Assembly: GCA_963726715.1 (NCBI GenBank)
Contig: CAVSDF010000005.1
Span: 1 to 64,000 of the forward strand
Reading direction: 5' to 3'
From: CAVSDF01 sp963726715
GTDB lineage: Bacteria > Bacteroidota > Rhodothermia > Rhodothermales > BA12
DNA: 64,000 nucleotides
This document shows, one piece after another, positions 41,901 to 52,500 of this stretch (position 1 is its first letter; every line of letters starts with the position of its first letter). A program made the translations under genes and the position numbers. A model generated the notes under the pieces. It did no database searches, had not been told where the DNA came from, and worked only from the letters and a program-made list of their open reading frames with translations.

Positions 41901-44900
41901 GATCGCGAAGCGCTCCTGCTGGGCGCGACGGATTCCCCCGGTGCCACGATCAAAGGTGGCGCCGTCTTTTCCCGCGAGCTCAGCGCCGGTCCGACAGCCG
42001 TCGCCGCGAGCGACGGGACGTATGGCAGTCGCGTTCGGGTGACCTGGACCGATACCGGGCTCCACGAAGACAACTTCCGCGTCTACCGCAACGGCCAGAA
42101 GATCGGCGAGATGGGAGCCAATGCCACTGCGTTCGACGATCTCGACGCCCCTCCGGGCGACGTCTCGACCTACTGCGTGGCCTCCTACCGGGGCGTCGCC
42201 GGGGAGTCCGGGCGGGTCTGCGATGCGGGCTGGCGGTCCGCCGATGGCGTCATCGCCGGGCGCATCGCCACGCAGGCGGCGGGCGCGCAGGCCGGTGCGG
42301 GCGTGGCGGGCGTGAACGTGTGCCTGACGCCCTCGCCCGGCAACGCGCTCCTGCTCGACGGCGTGGGCGGTACCGTGCAGGGCCCCGTGCTCGACCTCGG
42401 CGGATCGGAAATCACCATCGAGTACTGGTTCAAGGGCATCAAGCCCCCAGTCGGCCGTCCGGCAGCAGGACGTCGCCGTCTCCAGATCAGTTCGTCGTCG
42501 CCGGTTAAACGGCCTCCACATCGTCGGCAACGACCAGGGTACGAACGGCATCCCGGTGGGGGCGGGCGTGACCGACGGCGCGTGGCACCATGTGGCGATG
42601 ACGTGGAAGCAGAACACCCCGAACGGCTTCGTTTCGTACCTCGACGGCGTGCTCGTGGCCCAGCGACAGTCGTCAAACACGCCGATCCCCACCCTCAACG
42701 CTCCGCTTTACATCGGCTCTTACCTCGCCACCTCCGATTTCGCGAAGGGGCAGATCGACGAGGTGCGGATCTGGAAGCGGGCGCGCACGCAGGCGGAGAT
42801 CCAGGCGACGATGCGCACGACGCTCACGGGCAAGGAGACCGGCCTCGTCGTGTACTACCCGTTCGACCAGGGCGCGGGCAACGTCGCGCTCGACATGAGC
42901 GCGTCTGCCGCGCACGGCACGTTCAAGGGCGGCGCGTCGTGGACGGACCAGGCGGCGCCGTTTCAGGGGTGCGCCACCTCGGGCGCCGACGGGGCCTTCG
43001 CGCTCGGCGGCATCCGCTACGGCACGGGCCAGACCTTCACCGTGCAGCCGTCGGCAGATGCCGTGCCCGCCAACACGGCGCTCGTCTTCAACGGCACGAC
43101 CAGCGCCGTGCGCGTGGAGAACATGCCGACCGCAGGCGACGAACTGACGATCGCCTACTGGTTCAAGGGCACGAACCTCCAGTCGGCCGTCCGGCAGCAG
43201 AACGGGGGCAACTTCGTCTCTGCCGGTTGGGGGAGCACCCCTGGCTCGCACTTGCACATCCTCTCGAACGACGGAGGGACGGCAGGAGGCCTCCCGGTCG
43301 GCGCCGCCGCCACCGACGGCGCGTGGCACCACGTGGCAATGACGTGGAAGAAGGGGCGCCGCCAACGGCTTCGTCTCCTACCTCGACGGCGAGGTCGTGG
43401 CGCAGCGCGCCGCCAGCTCCACGGCGATCCCGAACAACGCCCCAGCGGCTCTGTACGTCGGCTCCTACGACGGCTCGTCCGAGTTCACGAACGGCGCTGT
43501 GGACGAGGTGCGCGTGTGGCAGCGCGCGCTCACACAGGCGGAATTGCGCGCCGAACTGGCCGCGGCCGCCGCGGCGCCGGATCGGCTCGTGCTTGCGCTT
43601 CCGTTCAACGAGAACACGGGCGCGGCGACCCGCGACGCCTCGCGCATCGGCGTGAACGCGTCGATCAGCGGCGCCGTCACGTGGGCCACGCGCACGCCGC
43701 CCGCGCCCGCACGCGTCTTCCAGCCCGCCCTGCAGCGCGTCGCCCTCAGCGCGACCTCGCCGATCCAGAACCAGCTCGCCTTCACCGACGTCTCCCTGTT
43801 CGCCGTCACGGGCCGCGTGGCCTACAACACGACGAGCCCGAAGACGGGGCTGGCGTACGGCACCTGCGGCGTGCCCGAGGCGAGCATCACCTCGCCCGAT
43901 GTGGCCGGCGTGACGACCGACCTGAGCGGCGAGTTCAGGATCGCGCTCGCGCCGGGCCGCCGCACGATCTCCGTTCTGCGGTCCGGCCTCACCTTCTCGC
44001 CCGAGGCGATCACGCTCGACCTGACGGGCGACGTGACGGGGCAGACGTTCCTCGCCGGTCCATCGCGTCGCCTGGTCGTGCAGACGAAGACGGCGGGCGG
44101 CTTCTCGATCGGCACGCACACCCTTCGCATCCGCAGCGAGGACGGCTGCTACGACCGCGAGGCGACGACCGACGCGAGCGGCGACTTCATCGACGACCTG
44201 CCGCCGCTCCGGTACACGGTCCAGGTGACCGGCACGGTTCTCAAGCCGAACACCGGTCTGGACCAGGTCGATGTCGACCGCTACTTCACCGGCCTCGGCG
44301 CGCAGACGGTCAACCTGACCGAGAAGTCCGACACGCTCTCGATGGCCTACCACGCGCCCATCCGCATCGCCCTCGTCGGCCTTCCCGGCCCGACCGGCAC
44401 GGGCGCGCAGACGTGCGCGGCGCCCGCCAAACTCGGCGTGCCGACGCTTCCGCAGGGCCTGAACTACCCGCTCGTCTACACGCGTCAGCGAGGACTTCGG
44501 CGCGCTCGGCTCCTTCCCCGCCGAGAACGTGCGCGTCCAGATCGTCGACGAGATCGCCGACGACCAGGCAACCCCGACCGACACGACGGTCGCCTACGGC
44601 ACGATCGCCTACCAGACCGCCGTCGGGCAGCCGAACGTGCTCTCCGGGCGCCGCGTCGACGGCGTGGACCGGAGCTACCAGAAGTCGATCCAGTTCACCG
44701 CCACCGTCGGCACCCGCACGGCCACGCGCACCGACTGGGCCGTCGTGACGGGCACCAAAGCGCGCAACGGCTCCTTCGTCTCCTTCACGACCGAAGAGGT
44801 GCCGCTCTACGTGCTGCGCGACCCGCCGGGTGACGCCTCGTACTCGTACCTGGAGAAGGGCACCGGCTACTGCTTCTCGATCGCCGACTGGGCAACGTCG

Positions 44901-47900
44901 AACAGCCTCGGCAGGGTGAGCAACTTCTCGGCCCTGTACGGATCGCACACCCTGGGCATCACCACAGCGTTCGGCTTGGGCGTCGGCATCGATTTTCAGG
45001 TCGGCGCCGGCCTTCAAGGCGGATCGAATCTCAACATGACGTGGCGCCGCTCGGGCAACACGCAGGTGTGCATGGAGGCGAAGGAGCGCTTCTCGACGAG
45101 CGCCGATCCGGAGTACGTGGGCGCCGACGCCGACGTGTTCATCGGCGCGGCCTTCAACATGCTCTTCGCGCAGACCGACGAGATCTTGGTCAACGGGCAG
45201 ACGTGCGCCATCGAAACCAAAACCGGCTTCGGCATCGCGCCCGACCCGACGAAGCCGGTGAAGAACACGTACGCCTACACGACGCGCCACATCCGCGACG
45301 TGCTCATCCCGCAGATCCAGGCGCTCAAGGCCGCTGCGACCCCGACCGACACGACGCGCTACGGCACGTACATCGAGAACTGGCAGCGGCACCTCGCCTA
45401 CAACGAGGCGCTGAAGGTGGCCGCAGCGACGGTGACGGGGCCGGAGCAGCGCTCGTTCTCGGGCGGGGCGGAGTTCGCGGCCTCGTTCACGTCCGACACG
45501 ACGTACTACAACGCATGGTCGACGCACCTGTACAGCGAGAACGGGCTCGGCCTGCAGGAGGTGCTCAAGATTCCCGGCATCGAGACCAACTCGGGCTGGC
45601 AGCTCAAATTCACCCGCGAGTCGACGTTCGAACTTCCCGGCTTCATCGGGGCGCCATCGTTCAACGGCAGCCAGTCGCTCGCCGAGCGCCGCACGACGGG
45701 CTATGTGCTCTCGGACCGCAACAGCGGCGACTCGTACGCGGTCAACGTGCGCCCGGAGAGAGCCGAGCAGGTCGATGTGTTCATTCCCGCGAAGAGAAGC
45801 GGCGATGCCAATCTGGGCTACGGGATCGGTACAAATGTGGTCGCGAGTAGGGGGCTCGCCTTTGTCGCCAGCAAGCTGGCTGTCTACTTCGCCAAGGAGG
45901 CCGCAGCCAAGAGCAACATCATCACAGCGGGCGTGACCACGGGCTTCGGCCTGGCCTTCGGCCTGGCGCAAGGCGCCTACGACCTGGCCGCGATCCTCGA
46001 CCCGGAGACCGTGACGAGCGCGGTGAGGGAGACGAAGCTGCGCCAGCCCTTCGGCTCGCCCGTCTTCCAGACCGTCGCGGGCACCTCGTCGTGCCCGTGG
46101 CAGCCCGATCCTGTCTTCGCCGCCATCCCGCGGCGGACGAGGCGGCATGCTCCGCCGCGACCTCCCGACGCTCGCCATCGGTCGGACGACGCTGGTTAAC
46201 GCCGACCCGAACAAGCCCGCCGTCTTCTCGCTCTTCCTCGGCAACGCGTCCGAGAGCAACGAGACGCGCCGCTACATCCTCCGCTCCGTCAACGAGCGCA
46301 ACCCCAACGGCGCCGTGATGAAGGTCAACGGCGCCCCCATCCACGAGGGCGTCGTCTTCACGCTCGCACCCGGCAAGCAGATCGAAGCGACACTGTCGGT
46401 CGAGCGCGGACCCACGCGCTTCCGCTACGACTCGCTCCAGGTCATCCTCTACCCCGAGTGCGCCGGACTGCCGTCGCGCATCTCGGAGAAGGAAGGCGCC
46501 GCGCAGACGTTCTCGGTGAGCTTCAAGTCCGTCTCCTCGCCGATCACGCTCTACACCAGCCCGCGATTCGACCTCGACTTCGGCGCCCTCCCCGACGCCG
46601 CCCTCGGCGACAGCCTCGCCCTCGCCGACTTCACCCTCGAAACGATCGACTACGGCGACCCGGCCACAACTGCCGACGACGTGTACCTGACCGATGTCGG
46701 CATGGAGTACCGCCCGGCCACGTCGGCGGTGTGGACGACCGCCTTCACCGCCACGCGCGCCCAGATCATCGCCGCGAGTCCGCAATCCGCCAACGCGACG
46801 ACGTACTACACGCGCTGGAAGCCCAAGACGAGCGACGTCGACGGCGCGTACGTCTTCCGCGCCTACACGCGCTCGACCGGCGGCGGCCCAAGCGGCGCGT
46901 TCTACTACGGCGAGACGATGCCGGGCAGGATCGACCGCAAGGCGCCGCTCGTCTTCGGCACGCCCCAGCCCGCCAGCGAAGTGCTCGCCCTCGGCGCCGA
47001 TGTGTCGATCACATTCGACGAGGCCGTCGCGCCGTCGTCGGTGCGCGCCGACTCGTCGGTCGCCGGCGCTGGCATCGGCCAACCTGCGGCTCGTCTACGC
47101 CGACGGCGCAGAGTCCGGGCAGCGCATCCGCGTCCGCGCGGTCGTGAGCGGCGCGTCGGTCGTGATGACGCCGGTCGCAGGCTGGGCGGGCCTCGAAGGT
47201 CGCCTGCTTCGCGCCGAGCTTCGCGTGCCGACGGGCGCCGCGCCGACCGTGGCGCCGCTCACCGACGTGATCGGCAACGCCCTCGTGGCGGGCGCAGTCG
47301 TGGACGTTCACCGTGCGCCGGAGCGTGCTCGCGTGGAGCGCGCCCGTCATCGCCTCGAATGTCACGCGCGGCGTCGCGCCCCGCGTGACCGTCAACCTCG
47401 CCAACGGACGCACGACGTGCCGCCGAGTTCACGCTCTCGGGCGTGCCCGCCTGGCTCACCCCGTCGGTGCGCTCGGGCACGATCGCGCCCGGTGCCATCC
47501 AGCCCATCGCCTTCACCGGCGCCGACACGCTCTCCGGCGGCACCTACACCGCCAACGTGGTCGCCACCATCGGCGCCACGACGCTGCCGCTCGCACTCAC
47601 GGTCACCGTCGATGCGACGCCCTCGTGGTCGGTCGACGCCTCGCGCTTCCAGCACACGATGTCGGTGACGGCGCAGCTCTTCCTGCGCGGACGCCCGTCG
47701 GTCGACGCAAGCGACCGCGTGGCCGCCTTCGTCGGCGGCGAGCTTCGCGGCGTCGCCTCGGTCACGCCGAGGACGAGCAGCGGACAGCCGTCGCCCGACA
47801 GCAACCGCGTGGCCCTCACGGTCTACTCGAACGCGCTATCTGGCGAGATCGTGACCTTCAAGGTCTGGGACGCCGACCAGGTCGCGCCGGTGCTCTACAG

Positions 47901-49268
47901 CGCCACGAGCCGCTCGCTCGCCTTCCAGGCCGATGCCATCGAGGGCACGCCGACGCGTCCGCTCGCCATCCACGCGCCGTACGTGCCCGGCGCGGGCACG
48001 GTCGCCCTCAACGCCGGATGGACGTGGGTCTCGTTCCCGCGCGTGCCCGCCTCTGGCACGGTGACGGGCATGCTCAGCCCCTTCTTCGGTGCCTCCCCGG
48101 TGTCCGGCGACGTGGTCAAGAGCCAGCGCTCGTTCTCGGTCTTCACCGGCAGCGGGCGCATCGGGCGCATGGGTGGGTCCGCTCGCCGACACGCTCGCCG
48201 ACCCGCGGCAGGCGTACATGGTGCGCCTCTCGTCCTCGCAGGACATCACCCTCGGATTCGGCGGCGCCGTCGCCGACACGACGCGCCCGGTCGCGCTGCC
48301 GGCGGGATGGACGTGGCTCGGCTTCCCGCGCTCGCGTGCGCAGAGCCTCGACCACGCCTTCGCGCCTGGGCAGTTCAGCGTCGCGCCGGTCGCCGGTGAT
48401 CTGGTCAAGAGCCAGACGGCGTTCGCGCAGTACGTGCCCGGCAGCGGCTGGGTCGGCTCGCTCACCACGCTCGAGCCCGGACGCGGCTACATGATGCGCC
48501 GCGCGAGCGCCTCGTCGCTCACCTATCCGGCGGCGCCGCCGGTCGCCTCCGCCGTCTCGACCGACGGCATCACGGCGTCGGAGTCGCCGCTCGACGCCGC
48601 CGTGCTTGCGTCTGAGGCCGATGCGCAGTCGGCGGCGCAGGCGGTGGCGGCGGGGTGGGTGGTGAACCCGTCGCGCTACGCCTTCACGATGACGGCGATC
48701 GCGTCGGTCGAGGGCGGCGAGGCGGGTATGCTCGTCGGCGCCTTCGTCGGCGACTGCGCTCCGGGGCGTCGAGCCGCTTCGCCGGTACGCGGGGATGAGC
48801 CGTCCGCTGGCGTTTCTGACGGCGTACTCGAACGCGGCGAGCGGCGAGAGCGTGAGCTTCCGCCTCTTCGACCCGTCGAGCGAGCAGGTGCGCCTGCTCA
48901 CGCCCGCGCAGCCGTTCGTGCCCGAGGGTGCGCTCGGCACGCCCGCCACGCCGCTCTCGCTGCGCCCGGCAACGGCGACGGCGACGGATGCTCTGGCGCT
49001 TCCGCTGGCCTTCGCCGTTGAGCCGATGGCACCGAACCCGTTCGCCTCTCAGGCGGTGCTTCGGTACGCGCTGCCGAGTGCGGAGCAGGTGCGGATCGAG
49101 GTGGTCGACGTGATGGGACGGCGCGTGGCGGTGCTGGCCGACGCTCGTCAGGAGGCGGGCCGGTACGCGGTCGTGCTCGACGGCTCGACGCTTGCGAGCG
49201 GCGTGTACGTGGTCACGATCCGCGCGGGCGTCTACCACCAGACCGTCCGCGTCACCCGCGTGCGGTGA
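35953..49268 (+). CDS. Giant secreted LamG/FN3/FG-GAP protein with T9SS sorting domain (copy 1; about 15 frame breaks)
   Basis: About 4,440 residues once repaired. Signal peptide at the start (ALAVLVPLALAAATTAQAQ). Domain order by base position: LamG-like (36150-36720), fibronectin-like modules (36800-37580), LamG (37690-38270), LamG (38380-38900), FN3 (39040-39530), LamG (39590-40140), FN3 (40180-40850), FG-GAP propeller (40880-41980), FN3, LamG (42340-42960), LamG (43070-43690), carboxypeptidase-regulatory-like (43800-44330), unassigned module (44500-46100), Ig-like (46150-47400), two C-terminal beta repeats, and a T9SS sorting domain (48980-49268; RRVAVLADARQEAGRYAVVL). LamG signatures such as FDGVDDRVEV and IDEVRVWSTART recur. 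Frame breaks occur about once per kb; the twelve or so checked are repaired by removing or adding one base. Likely a surface adhesin or glycan/protein-binding giant. Its paralogue begins at 54143. Confidence 0.8.
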
Positions 49269-49271
49269 TCC

Positions 49272-49308
49272 GATGCAAGGGGGGGCATCACCTGTCCCCC
49301 CTTGCATC
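49272..49308 (+). terminator. Terminator hairpin after giant gene 1
   Basis: GATGCAAGGGGGG and its complement form a 13-bp stem with an 11-base loop, four bases after the stop codon. There is no T-tract, so it could also be an mRNA-protecting hairpin. Confidence 0.65.
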
Positions 49309-49548
49309 AGGTGCCAGGATCGGCTGCCGTGCAGCAGGCCTACCGGCTCACGGGGCGCACCGGGCACCACATCCAACGGAGCTGAACAGCCCCGGGAGGC
49401 AGGGCAGGGCCGTTCGCTTGGACAGAAGACGGGGGCCGGTCAGAGCAGTGGACGGCCCGGCCTGACCATCGGCGTGCGTATTCTGCGTCCGCCGTGCCGC
49501 AAACGGATTCGGCCCGTCTTCCTCCCGTCCCGCCTGTCTGCGTTTCGC

Positions 49549-52500
49549 GTGCACCTGCACTTTCGTCCTCTCCTGCTGGTCGCGGCGCTCGGACTTCTCG
49601 GGCACGCGTCGCGGGCGCAGTCTCTTGCGACGACGCCCGCGACGCGTCCGGAAACGGCGGCTGCGCCGAACGCGCCCTACGTCGTCGATCACTGGGGGAC
49701 CGAAGAAGGGCTGCCGCAGAACTCGGTCATGGCGCTCGCGCAGGCGACGAACGGCTACCTCTGGGTGGGCACGAGCGGCGGCCTCGCCCGCTTCGACGGG
49801 GTGCGCTTCGTCGTCTTCAACCGCACGACGGTGCCCGCGCTGCCCGACGACCGCGTGGTGAGGCTGGCCGCGAGCCACACCGGCGATCTCTGGCTGCTCA
49901 CGCTGGAGGGTGGCGTGACGCGGTGGCGCGCCGACGGCACCACCACCGCGTACACCCGCCGCGACGGCCTTCCCGACGGCCCCGTGTCCTCGGTCGTCGA
50001 GACGCGCGCGCGCGACCTCTTCGTGGGCACGTCGGCGGGACTTTTCCGCTTCGACGGGCGCCGCTTCGCCCGGCTCCCCGGCCTGCCCGTCGGCGGCGCG
50101 GGCACTGTCTTCGAAGACACCGACGGAACGCTCTGGGTGGGCGTGGGCACGCGCCTGCTCCACCTCGGCGCTCCGTCCACTTCGTACCGCGTACTCGGCG
50201 CCTACGACGTGTCAGGCGTCAACACCATCGGGCGAGGCGGCGACGGAGTGCTCTGGGTGGGCACGCGCGAGAGGGGACTCCTGCGCGCCGTCGGCGGCGG
50301 CTTCGCCGAGGTCCCGCTTCCGCCGACGACGGAGCCGCGAGCGGTGGAGGGCGTCCACGCGCTCGCCGTGGATGCGCAGGGCGCCGTCTGGGCGGCGACG
50401 AGTGCGGGCCTGCTGCACGTCGAGAACGGGCGCATCCGCAGGCTCGGTCCGGCGGACGGCCTCTCGTCCGCCGTCGTCCGCAGCGTCTACGCCGACGCCG
50501 AGGGCAGCGTCTGGATCGGCACCGACAACGCGGGCCTCGACCGGCTCACCGTGGCGCCCTTCCAGGTCTACGGCGCGGCCCAGGGGCTGGGAGAGGACGT
50601 GGCGTTCTCCATCACCGAAGACCGCGCGGGGCATCAGTGGGTGGTCACCAACTGCGGGGGCCTGAGCGAGATCGCGGACGGTGTCGTGCGTCGCACCTAC
50701 AAAGAGGATGACGCGTTCGCGAGATGCTTCGCCTCGGTGCTCGAGGACCGCGCCGGACGTCTCTGGGTCGGCTCGTACGGCGGAGGTCTGTACGTCCGCG
50801 GCAGCGGTGGCCGGTTTCAGCCGTACGAGGGGCCGCAGGTCGGGAGCGTCGTTCTCGCGCTCTACGAAGACCGCGCCGGTGCCCTGTGGATCGGCACCAT
50901 CGACGGCGGGCTGGGCCGCCTCAAGGACGGGCGCCTCACCCGGTTCGGCACCGCGCAGGGCCTGCCGAGCCTCTGGGTGCGGGGCATCCTCGAAGACCGC
51001 TCGGGCACGCTGTGGGTGGCCACGAACGCCGGACTCGCGCGGATGCGTGGCGGGCGCTTCACCACGCTCACCACCGCCGACGGGCTCTCCTCGAACGACC
51101 TCCGCGCCCTCTACGAAGACGCCGACGGCACGCTCTGGGTGGGCACCTACGGGGCCGGCCTCAACCGAATCCGCGACGGGGCCGTGCGCGCCTTCACCAC
51201 CGCCGACGGGCTGCCCGAGAACGTGGTCTCGGCGATCCTCGAAGACCCGTACGGGCATTTCTGGATGAGCGGCAACCGGGGCATCACGCGCGTCTCGCGG
51301 GCGGCGCTCAACGCGCTCGCCGCCGACGGTCCCCGCTCGACGCTCAACGCGCGCCTGTTCGGGCGCGAGGCGGGCCTGAAGCTGGCCGAGACCAACGGCG
51401 GCTTCCAGCCCGCCGCCTGGAAGGGCGCCGACGGACGGCTGTGGTTCCCCACCTTCAGCGGCGCCGCCGTCGTCGATCCGGCCGCGATCGGCCTCGACCG
51501 CGCCGCGCCGCCGGTCCTCGTCGAGCAGGTGCGCGCGGGCGCGCAGGTGTGGCCCCGCAGCGCCCCGCTGCGCCTGCCCCTCGGCGAGCGGCGCTTCGAG
51601 GTGGCCTACACCAGCCTCCGGCTCTCCAGCGCGCCTCGCATCCAGTTCCGCTACCGGCTCGCCGGGCTCGACACCGCGTGGGTGCAGGCGGGGGCCACGC
51701 GCACCGCCACCTTCACGAACGTCCCTCCCGGACACTACACGTTCGAGGTGCAGGCGTCCAACGCATGGAGTGTCTGGAGCGCATCCGCCACGCGGGAGAT
51801 CGTCGTGCCGCCGTTTGCCACCGAAACCGGGTGGTTCCGGGGAGGGCTCCTGCTCGCGCTCCTCGCCGCCGGGTGGGGCGGCGTGGACCTGCGCCTGCGC
51901 CGACTGCGCGAGCGCGCCGGGCGCCTCGAAGCGGCGGTGTCAGACCGGACGCGCGAGCTGACCACCGAAAAGGCGTCGGCCGAGCAGGCCTGGCGCGACG
52001 CCGAGGAACAGCGCGGCATCGCCGAAGGGAACTGGGCCACGGTCGAGGCGCAGGCCACGGCCCTCAAGTCGCTCGACGCGGCCAAGAGCCGCTTCTTCGC
52101 CAACCTCTCCCACGAGTTTCGCACGCCCCTCACCCTCATCATCGGGCCGGTCGAGAGCGCCGCCGAGACGCTGCGGAGCGGCGGCCACGCCGCCGATGCC
52201 GACGACCTCGCCACCGCGCTCAGCAGCGCGCAGCGCTTGCAACGCCTCATCGACCAGCTGCTCGACCTCGCGCGGCTCGAAGGGCAGGCGCTTCCGTTCG
52301 AGCCGCGCGAGGGCGACCTCGTGGCCTTCACGCGCGAGATCGTGCGCGGCTTCGCGCCCCTCGCCGAGGCGCGCGGCCTGACCCTCGCCTTCGAGGCGCC
52401 CGGCGCGCCCGTGCACGTCCGCTTCGACGTCGACGCGCTCGAAAAGGTGGTCTTCAACCTCGTCGCCAATGCGGTCAAGTTCACGCGGGAGGGCGGGCGG

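Noticed and set aside
35953..49268. Treating giant gene 1 as a set of separate smaller genes
   Set aside because: Domains continue across every break when one base is removed, the fragments lack their own start signals, and copy 2 runs through the same region almost unbroken.
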